DNA from: Sphaerosporella brunnea
Lineage: Eukaryota; Ascomycota; Pezizomycetes; Pezizales; Pyronemataceae
Assembly: GCA_008704415.1 (NCBI GenBank)
Contig: VXIS01000415.1
Coordinates: 1-35,624 of the forward strand
Reading direction: 5' to 3'
DNA length: 35,624 bases
This document shows, one piece after another, positions 10,469 through 20,507 of the stretch. The notes under the pieces are model-generated. The model ran no database searches. It was not told where the DNA came from and saw only the letters and a program-made list of their open reading frames with translations. Every line of letters starts with the position of its first letter. The first letter of the stretch is position 1. Made by a program: the position numbers and the translations under genes.

Positions 10469-11372
10469 CTCTTCGTCTGAAGCGAACCCGTCGTCTTCGC
10501 CGAAGTCCGCAACGATCTGCGGATGATGATGGCAGTAATGCTCGTGCTCGTCGCGAAATATCGGTTTTGCGTGCACGGTATATCGTGGGTCCCAGAGTAG
10601 CGACGTGGGAGTGAGCGGGGAAGAAGTTGAAGTCTGTTGCGACGACGTGGTGAGTGCTACGGGAGGAGGCGGCAACACTATGCTATTTGGAGTGAGTGTT
10701 CCAGGATGTGACGAAAGAGTGCGAGAAGTGGGTCGAGGAGTGCTGGGACAGGATTGAAAAGCCAAAGGTGACGGGGGACAGCAGCAGGCAGACGATGGAA
10801 CTGTGGCCGTCAGGTCAAAGCAGCAACATGTTCTGGGTTTCGTATCGTGATCGAAACCAATGCCTTTGAAGTGTGCGAGATTTCCCTTGAGTAGATTTTA
10901 AAAGCACGAGGGCACCGAGCCTCAATTCGACGACCTCTTGAAGACGGAGGCATTGATGAGTGAGTGTATTAGATAGATAGCCTAGGCTGTCTTTTCGGAG
11001 CTTCGTTCAAACACCCATCGTGAAAAACAGCCCTTGGACAAAGGGTGGTACATACCACTCATCCCGACAGGAAATTGACATCAATATCGAGCTGCGAATT
11101 CCCACCCAGATTTCAGGTCCTCGGCCCAGGAGAAAAAAAAGATACAAATTGCCAACCAGAAAAGAAACAATACAAACTCCTTCAATCATGGAAGCATCTA
11201 AAAACAAACGCAGAAAGTAGGAAATCCACACGACCCCATTAAATTGACGGACCCCCAACCTCATCCCCCGAAAAAGCAATAAAATAAGAAAGATAAGAAT
11301 AAAAGAATCCCCATATCCGTCTATACTTTTAAGCCGTCTCTGCGACCCCCCGGGGGCCTAATACCGCCGCAC
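10469..11372. other. intergenic region: CDK 5' region and 3' flank of the lactonase gene
   Basis: The left part (10469-10900) is open in the CDK frame without an ATG and is either a 5' leader or part of an upstream exon. The rest is A-rich with no coding signal; a GATA-like repeat (AGATAGATAG) is at about 10970-10980. Confidence 0.5.
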
Positions 11373-12161
11373 CTACAACGAGCTCTTCTTGGGGTATTGC
11401 ACTCCCTTCACGGCTGCCTCGTCGCAGAACCATGCCACCTTGTCACCCGCCGCCTGATTGACCAGCGCGCACGGCAAGACCTCACCACCGTCGAGTTCAG
11501 GGTGCTCATCAAAGATCTTCCTGAGCACCTCCTGCTTTCCCTCTCCCGTAGCCACAAACGCAATCTTGAGCGCATGGGTAACTACGGGCAGGGTGAGGGT
11601 GATTCTCTTCGGCGGGGGCTTAGGGCTATCCTCGATCGGCGCAACCCAAGCCACGTCCTCTCTCAACAATTCGTGGCCGGGGAACAGCGAGCAAGTGTGA
11701 CCATCGGGCCCGCAGCCCAGCAACATCAAATCAAAGATCGGCAGCTTCACGGTGTCTCTGGCCGCAAAGTACTTGACAAGCTGCTGCTCGTAAGTGTCGG
11801 CGATTTCCTGGACGGGGCCGCCGAGGAGGCTCTCGTCGATGGTGACGACGGTCGGTTTTGCACCGTGCGGAAGGTGCGAGAGGAATTCCTTCTTGAGGAG
11901 GTAGTAGTTGCTGTCCGGATGGTCCAGCGGAACACAGCGCTCGTCCGCAAAGAAGATCTCCCACGCATTCCAGTGCGCTGCTGGGGAGTGGATCAGAGCC
12001 GGGTGGTTCAGCATGGCAGGTAGGGAGCCGCCGCTGACCGCGACGCGGAACTTTTGGTGGCGCTTTATGGCGGCCGTTTGCGCGCGGAGGATGTAGGCGG
12101 CAAGGTTCTTTTGCAGCTCTTCCTTAGTCGGGAAGACGTAGAGCGAGGGTTGCTTAGACAT
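11373..12161 (-). CDS. 6-phosphogluconolactonase
   Basis: Predicted 262-aa single-exon enzyme of the oxidative pentose phosphate pathway, hydrolysing 6-phosphogluconolactone to 6-phosphogluconate in the cytosol. The start is the ATG at 12161 (MSKQPSLYVFPTKEEL); the frame is open further upstream but has no other ATG. Family motifs are AVSGGSLP at 41-48 (phosphate-binding loop), FFADERCVPLDHPDSNY at 70-86 and GCGPDGHTCSLFPGH at 149-163, all intact. Length is that of yeast Sol3/Sol4. The C-terminus ends KKSSL, which is not a clear peroxisomal signal though SSL is weakly PTS1-like. Upstream lies a long tract that is pyrimidine-rich on the gene's strand (12523-12386), a common feature of strongly expressed fungal promoters. 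Confidence 0.95.
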   Translation of the reverse strand: MSKQPSLYVFPTKEELQKNLAAYILRAQTAAIKRHQKFRVAVSGGSLPAMLNHPALIHSPAAHWNAWEIFFADERCVPLDHPDSNYYLLKKEFLSHLPHGAKPTVVTIDESLLGGPVQEIADTYEQQLVKYFAARDTVKLPIFDLMLLGCGPDGHTCSLFPGHELLREDVAWVAPIEDSPKPPPKRITLTLPVVTHALKIAFVATGEGKQEVLRKIFDEHPELDGGEVLPCALVNQAAGDKVAWFCDEAAVKGVQYPKKSSL

Positions 12162-12385
12162 TTTTGAGGTCGGATGTGTTTGTTTATTGGTAGGGTTTTC
12201 GTTGAGGGAGTTGCTGCTGCTGCTGCTGGAACGGTGGTTTTGTAGCAACTTGACGCTGGAGAACGGGTGCTGGATGACGGACGTAACGAAGGGTTGTTGT
12301 GTGATTGCCGGATGCTAGTCTGCCTTCTCTGATGGAATATGATACGTTTTTTTTTCCCTTGGCTTGGGGAATGGGGTGCAATAGC

Positions 12386-12523
12386 GGGAGAGGAAGGAGA
12401 AGAGAAGAAGAGGAAGGAGAAGAGAAGAAGAAGAAGAAGAAGCAGAAGAAGCAGAAGAGAAAGGAGAAGAAGAAGAAGAAGGAGAGGAAGAAGCAGAGGG
12501 AGGATGGAAGGAAGAAAAGTGAT
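12386..12523 (+). repeat. polypurine tract (A/G-rich microsatellite)
   Basis: About 138 bases that are almost entirely A and G on the plus strand, mainly GAA and GGA units, broken by only three C and one T. It starts about 225 bp upstream of the lactonase ATG on the opposite strand, so the sense strand is pyrimidine-rich. Confidence 0.9.
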
Positions 12524-12770
12524 GCGATTCGATGTGTGTCGCGCCTAAAGATGAGGGGCTCCCCTCCACTCCACCCCTTCTCTCCTCTTTCGCTTTTTTA
12601 GCTGCTACCTAGTGACGTATGAGATATCAAGGAAGCATCTGCACCCTGCAGCAATCAGAAAACCACCACACCTTCGTCGGTATCTTCGCGGAGAAGAAGG
12701 AGAATAAGAAGAAGCAGAAGAAGAAGCAGAAGTATTATCTTTATCGCCGTCGAGCCAAGCAGAAACAAGC

Positions 12771-12810
12771 CATCCATCCATCCGTCCATCCATCCATCCA
12801 TCCATCCATC
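12771..12810 (+). repeat. (CATC)n tetranucleotide repeat
   Basis: About ten CATC units with one CGTC variant, between two convergent purine-rich stretches in the gap between the lactonase and CDF transporter genes. Confidence 0.9.
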
Positions 12811-13132
12811 GCAACGTTAACTGCGCCAGAGGCTATCTCGCATAAAGCCACCGGCAACGTCAACTGGTCGGGTTAGTAATTGCCACTTTTGTTCAACCCT
12901 GGAACGCCGTTCCCGCGTCGGTTTGACAACCGGCCGAGGTGATCGTCGTTCGGCATAAATATTTTTTCTGTAGGCGATCATCGCAGACATCACCGCATCG
13001 TCCACATCACATATCATCGCCAACACAAAGCCCAGGAAAAAAAGTAGATTCCACGCCTAGAGAGAGAAAGGAAAAAGACAGCCAGTGTATAGAGTACAAA
13101 TGAAACGAGTAATGCAAAAACTATCGCTCCAT

Positions 13133-14602
13133 CTATTCCTCCTTCTTGCTGTGCGGCGAGGAAACCTTCACGAACTCGCTCGGCGGCTCGGCGCCCTTCT
13201 TGACGAACCTGACCGACACCCGCCACATGCCGCTAACATCGGCCACGCTGCCTCTCACCTTCTCTTCGATCTCTTCCAGCTGCGCGACCGTCATGTTCGG
13301 GTCCACGGCCACCGTTATCGTCACCAAGTAGTTCTGGCCGCTCTTGATCCCATCCACACTCACAACCTCCTCTCCGGCCTCGAACACCTTCTTGGCGACT
13401 TCGTCTTTGACCTCGGTGTCGATTCCCGCATCCGCCAGCTCCTCCAGAGCGGCGCGCGTGTTGGCAGCTCCAGCCTGGACCACCATCGCAGCCACCAAAA
13501 GCCCACCGACAGGGTCCAACCAACTTGCGTGCGGGAACACGTTCGAACCTGCAATAGCGACCAGCGCCACGATTGCAGTCAGAGAGTCTACACGGTGGTG
13601 CACCGCATTGGATGCCAGCACCGACGACTTCTTCTCCAAGGCAACCTTCATCGTTTTCCTGTAGAGCCACTCTTTGATCGCAATCGATCCCAGGGCAAGC
13701 CACGCCGCATTGAGAGAGGGTATCTCGTGAGAATGTTCGTGCGCGTGGACGTGTGGGAGGTAGGCGGCGACCTGGGGAGCAAAGTCGCCGATGAGATGGA
13801 GCAGAGAGCTGTAACCTATCCGACCCCGCCACAATCAGCATTTCGCGCGCAGCAGAGCAGCAGAGGGGAGTAGGTACCCATCGCGATGCCGCCGAGCAGC
13901 AGGAGCGAAGAGACACCCAGCGAGCCCAGACTCTCAATCTTTCCGTATCCGTTGGGGAAGCGTTCAGTCGGGGGTTTGAGCGCGAACGAAACCGTCGCCA
14001 ACGTCATGACATCCGAGACCATATCCGTCAACGCATGGAACGCATCTGCAACCTTCGTTCCCACCGTCCGTCAGCTCAGCTACACAACCGCGCTAGGGGA
14101 AGCAAACCAGAGCTTGAGAATTGAACACCCAACCACCCACACCCTTCGTAATCACCATGCCCAGGTTCACATACAGTCCGATCCGCGTTATCCGCACGCC
14201 GGGATCAGTCTTGTCTTTACTCGTCAGGAACGGGTCCGCGCCATGGTGATGGTGATGTCCAAAGGGACTGTGGCCGTGGCTGTGGCCGTGGCTGTGGCCG
14301 TGTTGGTGACTCGAGTGGTCCCGGGTCTGCTGAGAGTCCGCCAGCTTGACTGATGTGAGCGGGGGAAGCTGCGAGGGCGCGAGGAGCGGGTCGCACGAAG
14401 CTGGAAGGGAGCGGCGACGGGACGACGGCGGCAGTTGCTGCGCGCAGCGGGCAAAGGAGGTAAAGACGCGAGATCTCGTCGGCACGACTACTGCTGCAGA
14501 CGGCGGTCGCAGTCGGATTCGCTGCAGTAACAGGCGTGTGGTGGCGGAGGACAGCGAACGGCGGAGCAGGAGGGAAGAAGAAGAAGAAGGGGGGTGGAGC
14601 AT
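13133..14602 (-). CDS. mitochondrial cation diffusion facilitator, MMT type
   Basis: Predicted 450 aa in three exons: 14602-14108, 14052-13878 and 13815-13133. The introns are 55 nt (GTTTGC donor) and 62 nt (GTACCT donor). Start is the ATG at 14602. The first 60 residues are Arg/Ser/Leu-rich without acidic residues, a typical mitochondrial presequence. Residues 99-120 are histidine-rich (HGHSHGHSHGHS then HHHHH), a metal-collecting loop seen in many CDF proteins. CDF metal-site residues are visible in helix 2 (D168, H171, D175, D179 in VADAFHALTDMVSD) and helix 5 (HHRVD, 296-300). A second His cluster, HVHAHEHSHE, is at 245-254. A soluble C-terminal domain follows (VKDEVAKKVFEAGEEVVSVDGI). 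Yeast Mmt1/Mmt2 export iron from mitochondria to the cytosol; iron is the likely substrate here, though zinc or manganese cannot be excluded. Confidence 0.9.
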
Positions 14603-15499
14603 AAAGAGAGCCTTTTTCTGTCCTGTTCTCCGGGGAAGGGATGGGTGGGTTTCGTGTGGTTGGTTTGTGTTGCTGCGTGCGTGCGTGTGTGGCTCAAGCT
14701 CCGTCGGGGGGGTGTGTGGCTTAGCGGGCAAGGCAAGGTAAGGTAAAGAGAGAGGTGTCCAATTCCTGATTCCGCGCAAGCTGCAAGACAAACAAGCCGC
14801 GGCTGATTGGGTTGATAGGGCGCAACAGCTTCAGCCGGAACGGGCAAGACAGAGAGGAGTGCGAAATCCGCCATCTCAAAAACACGTCTATTCATTCGCT
14901 AGGTAGAATCATGACAGAGGAAACTCTGGGCAGTTGCATCTGTTCGGGAACGCGATCTCGGCCGGGTCGGCTCCACGGCGCCGTGTGGAAGCCGCGATGT
15001 CGTCGCCAAGGCCGGCGCCGGCAGCACACGAGCTCACGCGAAAAAAACAAAAAAAAAGTTATGTAGCCACCGCCGATTCCGAATCCTTCCCAACAAAACA
15101 CTCGCGTGCAGTTCAAGACCCGGCGCCCAGCTTCTGTGCTGCCCCCCATATGTAGGGGACTTTCTCTCCGCGGACGCGAAAACCTCTGTTCCTCCACTGT
15201 AAAAAAAAGAGGAAGGGCCGTATAAGTAGTGTCTAATTTTTGTCCGCGTAGACTGTAAAGAAAAGAAAAAAGAAGGAAAGGAAGGTGGGGAAGAATTTTA
15301 TAGTGCGGTGCGGCAGAAATTGGCTTGGCGGTGGTGGCGGGTTAGGGCTGGGAAACAACCACGATATTGCGCTTGATTGATATTGGTATTGTATGTATTG
15401 CAATTGGCTGGATTGGAGTTTTGCTTCCGAAAGTTCTTTCTTGTCTACAAATACAACGTCTAATGTATAATACAACCACCACCACCACCACCATCATCA
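14603..15499. other. intergenic region, promoter of the CDF gene and 3' flank of the PPR gene
   Basis: About 900 bp with no supported gene. It has GT-rich DNA near 14660-14720, an A-run near 15050, one GGGTTAGGG at 15339-15347 and a CAC/CAT triplet run at 15475-15502 that overlaps the end of the PPR gene. Confidence 0.55.
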
Positions 15500-17926
15500 T
15501 CATATCATCTGCTCGCTCTTCTCCGGTTGCTGCGGTATGCTCTGCGTCTCCTGCGGACCCGAAAGCACCCCCGCCGCCACCGACAACGGCTCGCCATACT
15601 GCTGCACCTCCAAATACACCGACTGCCTGAGACCCTGCATCCACCCGACGCCTCCAATCATGGCAACCACTTCCCAAAACTGCGCCTCAATCCTCGATGT
15701 GTGTCCTTCCCTCTTGATATTATCCCTGCGTTCGTCCCAACTAGCCACTACATCCTCAACCACCTTCTTGGCCGCGATCCGCTCTCCGCGCCGCTCCAAC
15801 GCCCGCAGGATGGTAACGTACCCCTTCATCGTGATCACCATGCGATGCGGCTCCGCCTTCATGTCCTCCATCGCCGTCATCATCTTCTCGATCAGGCCCG
15901 CGCGAGCATACCCCAGGATAACCTCCTTCCAGAAGACGTGATCGCGGGCAACGTCGTAGTAGTGCATTTCGGGGAGTACGCTGTCGACGCGGGCAAAGTC
16001 GTGACGTGCAAATGCGTCTTTGATGAGAACGGTATAAAAATCCGCGTTTCCGCCGACTGCCTTCTCGTTCATGGTCTCACGCACTCCCTGGACCGCCATC
16101 ATGTTGTTTTGCTCCAGCAGCCCGCCGACGAGCGCCGTGTAGGTGGTGACGTTGGCCTCGATCCCTAGCCCTTCCATGAACCTGAATATCTCCGTGATCT
16201 CTTCCGTCTCCGGCGGCGGCCGCACCTCCGCTTCGGCGGCTTTGTAGATGCCGTCCAGCACGATGGTGAATGTGTATACGTCCGGGGTGATGCCCTTGTC
16301 CGTCATGGATTGCAGGATATTCATGGCGTCTTTTGCGGCGCCCTGCTTCTTCAGGTACCCCCTCAAGAGTGTATTGTAGGTGATGAGATCTGCCTCCACT
16401 CCGATCTCGTCGGCCCACCGAATCACCTGTCCAGACTCCTCGAAATGGTCAAATTTCAGCAGCCCATCGATGGCGGCATTGATGGTTTCGATGGTAGGTT
16501 TTGTGCCCATCGTTACCATTTCTTGCAGCGATTGGAGGCCGTCTTGCATCTGGTTTGCATTCATCTGCGTGTGAATCCGTGTGGTCCAACAGTGGACATC
16601 CGGCATGACGCCAGAGCAGATCATGCGATCCCAGATGGTCGCTAGGGCATTGCGGTCGTAGCCGTGCCCGTAGCGGAGCAATGCGTTCCAAGCACTGACC
16701 CCAGGCCTGATACCTATGGCGACCATGTCGTCCCACACCCGCAACGCTATATCCTGCGAACGGTAGAACGACAAAAAGGCGGCGATGAAGCTGGTGAATA
16801 TGGCTTCGTTTAACGGTGATGGATCTAGCGCTTTCGCGTCGTTGTAAAACCTCTCCAATCCACGCAGATCGTTTGTTTCGGAAAATCGATCGAGGGCGGT
16901 CCGCAGCCGTTGAATGTTTTTGAGTGTGTGTCGTAGTTGGAACGTGAGAGAGATATCCGCTATGCGTGCTACCAGATCCGGAGATACTCCATGGATCATC
17001 CGCATTGCAGCCCGGATCTTAGCGGCGTTTGGGACCTGACAGTGGGCGACATGGCGGTCAAGGACGGTAAGGACAGCGGATGTCGCACCGAGGTCGTTGA
17101 GGTAAAGATATGCCACGTAGAGCATCTTGTTGAAGGAGCAAAAGAGCCACTCCACGTCCTCGGGCTCAATCTCCTCCGATGATTCCACCAGGCATCTCTC
17201 CAGCACCGCGGCGTCGAACACGGGCAGCATTTCCTCCGCCGGTACTTCCCGCGCCAACAACGCCTTCACGATGTGAGTGAACATCCTCCGCACACTCACA
17301 CCGGTCACCTGTATCTCCCGCACAAACTCCAGCGGCGTGGGTAGTCCCGGCGTCTCCCCACGATCCGCCGTGATACGGTCCAGAATCCGCAGGATGGTCA
17401 TCTGGAGGATTTTGTACACCGGCATACCCTCCCAGACCACCGGATCCCGCCGCTCCTTCGGCAGCAGATGCATCAGCGCTCTGTACGTGGCCGGTAGGTC
17501 CTCCGAGTGCAGCGCCATCTCCTTCACCGTCATGAGCTCCACGGGCGAGATCCCCGGGAGTCCGTCACGCCGCAGGTGGCGAGGACGCCGAAGCGGTGGG
17601 TGATGCGTAGCATTGGCGGGCTTGTTGACTTTCGGCCAATGGGATAGCCGCACAGGATTCGCGGCAGCGGCGGCGGTGTGTATTGCGCGGGCGGTGGTGG
17701 TGGGGGGAGGAGGGGGAGGAGGAGGCAGGGACACGCGGGGGTGGTGTACGAGTCGGCGCAGCAGGAGCTTGAGGCAACTTCGGCAGATGGACGCCGGCGA
17801 GCCCTGTTGCGTCTCAGTCAGCCAACGGCAAGGGACGGCTTGGGGGGGGGGGGGGGGCGATTCAATACGCGGGGGGATTGGGAGGGGAGAGATCTCTCTG
17901 GGTACCTGCAGAGATGGGGGTGGCAT
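15500..17926 (-). CDS. mitochondrial pentatricopeptide-repeat protein
   Basis: Large PPR protein, probably RNA-binding in the mitochondrial matrix. The frame is open from the ATG at 17926 to 15500 (808 codons), but I infer a 102-nt intron at 17905-17804: donor GTACCC after CTGCAG, CTGAC branch site, acceptor CAACAG, phase 0. Splicing gives 774 aa starting MPPPSLQGSPASICRSCLKL, where ICRSCLKLLLRRL is a typical fungal mitochondrial presequence. Unspliced, a 34-residue proline-rich insert would separate the ATG from it. PPR helices with the usual pattern are clear in the middle: GIRPGVSAWNALLRYG, GVMPDVHCWTTRIHTQ, GTKPTIETINAAIDGL, GVEADLITYNTLLRGY, GITPDVYTFTIVLDGI and GIEANVTTYTALVGGL, about six units. 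The N-terminal half is helical without clear repeats. RNA target unknown; comparable proteins act in mitochondrial transcript processing or translation. Confidence 0.9.
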   Translation of the reverse strand: MPPPSLQVPREISPLPIPPRIESPPPPPQAVPCRWLTETQQGSPASICRSCLKLLLRRLVHHPRVSLPPPPPPPPTTTARAIHTAAAAANPVRLSHWPKVNKPANATHHPPLRRPRHLRRDGLPGISPVELMTVKEMALHSEDLPATYRALMHLLPKERRDPVVWEGMPVYKILQMTILRILDRITADRGETPGLPTPLEFVREIQVTGVSVRRMFTHIVKALLAREVPAEEMLPVFDAAVLERCLVESSEEIEPEDVEWLFCSFNKMLYVAYLYLNDLGATSAVLTVLDRHVAHCQVPNAAKIRAAMRMIHGVSPDLVARIADISLTFQLRHTLKNIQRLRTALDRFSETNDLRGLERFYNDAKALDPSPLNEAIFTSFIAAFLSFYRSQDIALRVWDDMVAIGIRPGVSAWNALLRYGHGYDRNALATIWDRMICSGVMPDVHCWTTRIHTQMNANQMQDGLQSLQEMVTMGTKPTIETINAAIDGLLKFDHFEESGQVIRWADEIGVEADLITYNTLLRGYLKKQGAAKDAMNILQSMTDKGITPDVYTFTIVLDGIYKAAEAEVRPPPETEEITEIFRFMEGLGIEANVTTYTALVGGLLEQNNMMAVQGVRETMNEKAVGGNADFYTVLIKDAFARHDFARVDSVLPEMHYYDVARDHVFWKEVILGYARAGLIEKMMTAMEDMKAEPHRMVITMKGYVTILRALERRGERIAAKKVVEDVVASWDERRDNIKREGHTSRIEAQFWEVVAMIGGVGWMQGLRQSVYLEVQQYGEPLSVAAGVLSGPQETQSIPQQPEKSEQMI
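17804..17905 (-). other. stop-free 102-nt intron in the PPR gene (predicted)
   Basis: In-frame intron with G16 (plus strand 17842-17857) inside it. It contains no stop codon in the coding frame and its length is a multiple of three, so retention would keep the frame open. Confidence 0.7.
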
Positions 17927-18630
17927 GTAATTGCAAGTTCGTCTCGGGGAGGATTTTGAGTGCAACTAGGTGGGGGGAAGGATGACCGAATCGGAAGAAA
18001 GTTGACGGCTCACCATGAATAACTAGCACTGTTCATTCATCGACGCCCGACGAGCATTACGGCAGGCAGCAATCGAGAGTCGCCTTTTCTCAGGCGAATG
18101 GTCGTCACGAGTTGATGCGTGAGGGGGTTTGGCAGAGAGCACGAAGGAAACGACGCCGCAAGGAATTGGCACGTTACACACAAAAAAAGTTTCGGTTTGG
18201 GAAAACGCACGGAACGGACGGCCACCGCCACACATGCACTCGATGCAGTTAGATCGCAGCGTTGGTGACGGAATGTATGCACTCTCTCCACCGTTGGCAT
18301 TGATTGCGATGCGAATTCAGCGACACGCGATGCATACATGTGTGCATCTACCTGGACGAGGCCTCTCTGTCGGTGCCTTCTGAGCTCGCGTGGCGCCGTG
18401 GCTGATGACGCTATGTCTCTGCTCGAGCAAGCAGCATCTTTGGTCGCTGTGGCCTGACCGCAGGGAGCTAGAGCAGAGCAGATCGACAGCCATTCCTCCA
18501 TCCGGCCCTGCGCTGACTCCGACTCTGGGCCATTGGCATCCTCGACCCCGCCCGGCCATCAGCAGACACAGCCAGCCACCAGCCAGCCACCAGCCAGCCA
18601 CCAGCCGCCCAGCCACCCAGCCGGCCAGAC
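17927..18630. other. divergent promoter region, PPR and phosphatase genes
   Basis: About 700 bp between two divergent starts. It contains the 11-bp minisatellite at 18569-18601 close to the phosphatase ATG. No gene is supported; the short open frames here are shadows or low-complexity. Confidence 0.6.
18569..18601 (+). repeat. 11-bp minisatellite in the phosphatase leader
   Basis: Three exact tandem copies of CAGCCAGCCAC (18569-18579, 18580-18590, 18591-18601), followed by degenerate copies to about 18624, ending six bases before the phosphatase ATG at 18631. It is probably transcribed as 5' leader. Confidence 0.9.
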
Positions 18631-20172
18631 ATGTCCACCTTCCATCCTCCCCCGCCGTACACCCCAGAGCAGCTGGCCGCGCTCTACCCCTCCGGCCTGG
18701 AGCTGCGCCAGGTGCAGGTGATCTTCCGTCACGGTTCGTGCCGCTCACTCGCACCCCCCGCCGTTCTGCGTTCTAACGGCTTTGACTCGGTCAGGTGAAC
18801 GCACTCCCGTGAACCCGCGTTTGCAGAATGCCGGCGTCCCGCCCTGTTCGTGCCCCGCAAGCAGCGAGCCCTTGACAGACCAGCCGCACTGACAACCCCA
18901 GACTGGTCCTACTGCCACGCTGCTTGCCGTTTCACCGCCGCAATTCTGGGCAGCCACGGGGAATGGGACGAGCTCGAGTTCCAGCGGCGCCTGGAAACCT
19001 TCGGACCGAATGGAAAAGCGGTGCCAGCCACTGGCCCTGGCGGTGAAATTGATGGTGTCTGGTATAGCTACCCCCCCCCCCCCCCACCGCAGCTGCTCGG
19101 GAGTTCGTGCCTCGCTGACTCCGACAGCATACACGGAGAACTTACCGACCGTGGCCGCGAGACTACTCACGCCCTCGGCCTCCGCTTGCGTAGGCTGTAC
19201 GTTAAGCAGCTCGGCTTCCTCCCCGAAAAGCTTGCAGACCCCTCCGAATACTATCTCCGAGCCACCCCGATCGTGCGAGCTCTGGAATCGCTGCATGAGG
19301 TATTTACAGGCCTGTACCCGACTCCCTACCGGCACGTAGGCATTCCGCCGCCCATCATCGTGACGCGCACAGCCGCCGACGAGAACCTGTTCCCCAACGA
19401 GGCCAACTGCCGGCGTTTCTCCATGCTCGCCCGAGCATTCGCCGACGATGCAGCGAAGCGCTGGAACCACTCCCCGGAAATGGACTTTCTGAACGAAAAG
19501 ATTGGAAAATGGATGCCGGAGGGCCAAAGAGTGGCGGTGGATAGTCACCCCCGGCTTTCGGGTTTGCAGGATACGGTGAACAGCACGCTTGCGCATGGCC
19601 CCGAGGTCAGGCTTCCAGACGTTTTCTATGAGCCTCAGGTGAGGAGGATCATGAACGATATCAACGTCTACGAGTGGTATCGTGGGTACAAGGTGAGCCA
19701 TGAGTTCCGCAAGCTCGGCGTCGGAAGCATATTGAACGACATCAAAAACCGTGCTGTTTCTGTGGCGAGAGGGGACGAGAAGGCGGTTAAGCTGGCGCTG
19801 ATGGGCTGCCATGACACCACGCTGGCTGGAATCCTGGCCAGCTTGGGTGCGTTCGACGACCAGTGGCCCCCATTCACGTCGAACATCGCCATAGAAACCT
19901 TCAGGGTCATTGACCACCGGCGGAGCTTCTGGGAGAGGGTGACGGGTAGCAATCCTGAGAAGGGGTGGTATGTTCGGTTGAGATATAATGAGAGGCCGGT
20001 CGTTGTCAGCGCTTGCAAGAAGCCGGGCAAGCACTTGGAGGGGAAAACGAGCTTCTGCACCATGGAGGCGTTCAAGGAGACGATTGAGAAGTTTGCGCCC
20101 AAGGATTGGAAGAGGGAGTGCTTGATGAACATGGATAAGCCGGGGCTTCCGCCGGTAGAGCCGGTGGACTAG
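18631..20172 (+). CDS. histidine acid phosphatase family protein
   Basis: Predicted 452 aa in four exons: 18631-18733, 18795-18845, 18902-19061 and 19128-20172. The introns are 61, 56 and 66 nt. The start MSTFHPPPPYTPEQLAALYP has no signal peptide, so the protein is likely intracellular. The catalytic RHGERTP is at 33-39, split by intron 1 between H and the G/E junction; the acid/base HD pair is in GCHDTTLAG at 333-334. Intron 2 restores NAGVPPYWSYCH and intron 3 restores DGVCIHGELTDRGRETT, both of which fit the family. Intron 3 is stop-free and contains C15. Members of this branch resemble ACP2/ACP6-type acid phosphatases; lysophosphatidic acid or another phosphomonoester is possible. A histidine-phosphatase fold is certain, the substrate is not. 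Confidence 0.9.
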
Positions 20173-20507
20173 AAACTGAGTTCTTGGCTACCTATGTTGT
20201 CTAGATGTGGGTTTTTGGAGTAGGGAGAGAACGACGTGTGTTTTTAATGAGTGGAATAGACCAGATACAATCCTTTTGTAAACCTGAGTAAAGCAGAAGA
20301 ATGCAGCCTGAACACCGAATAAAAATTAACTTGCCGCAACTGAAAGAAAGAAAGAAAGAAAAAAGAAAGAAGAGGAAAAAAAAAAAAAAAAAAAAAAAGG
20401 GCAGCAGGAATTTCTATCCCAACCCAACCCAAATTTCTATCCCAACCCAACCCAATACGACGGCGACGCCAACTCCGCTTTACAATATATGCCCCTCATG
20501 CCTCGCA
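20173..20507. terminator. convergent 3' region of phosphatase and swc5 genes
   Basis: The 335-bp gap between convergent genes holds a GAAA-rich stretch, an A23 run at 20376-20398 and an exact 23-bp tandem duplication at 20409-20454. Both transcripts should end here. AATAAA-like signals are present at 20318 (GAATAAAAA) on the plus strand. Confidence 0.5.
20409..20454 (+). repeat. 23-bp direct tandem duplication
   Basis: Two exact copies, 20409-20431 and 20432-20454, each starting AATTTCTATCCCAACCC. It lies just past the swc5 stop in its 3' flank. Confidence 0.9.

Larger units (their letters stand above)
12162..13132. other. intergenic region with polypurine tract and CCAT repeat
   Basis: Promoter region of the lactonase gene and 3' flank of the CDF transporter gene. 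It holds the polypurine tract 12386-12523, a second purine-rich stretch at 12690-12733 and a CATC tetranucleotide repeat at 12771-12810. No gene is supported. Confidence 0.6.

Noticed and set aside
13085..13873. A 262-aa plus-strand frame opposite the CDF transporter
   Set aside because: Antisense shadow of a well-supported gene.
18745..20034. A 429-aa minus-strand frame opposite the phosphatase
   Set aside because: Antisense shadow; it reads through predicted introns and has no family features.
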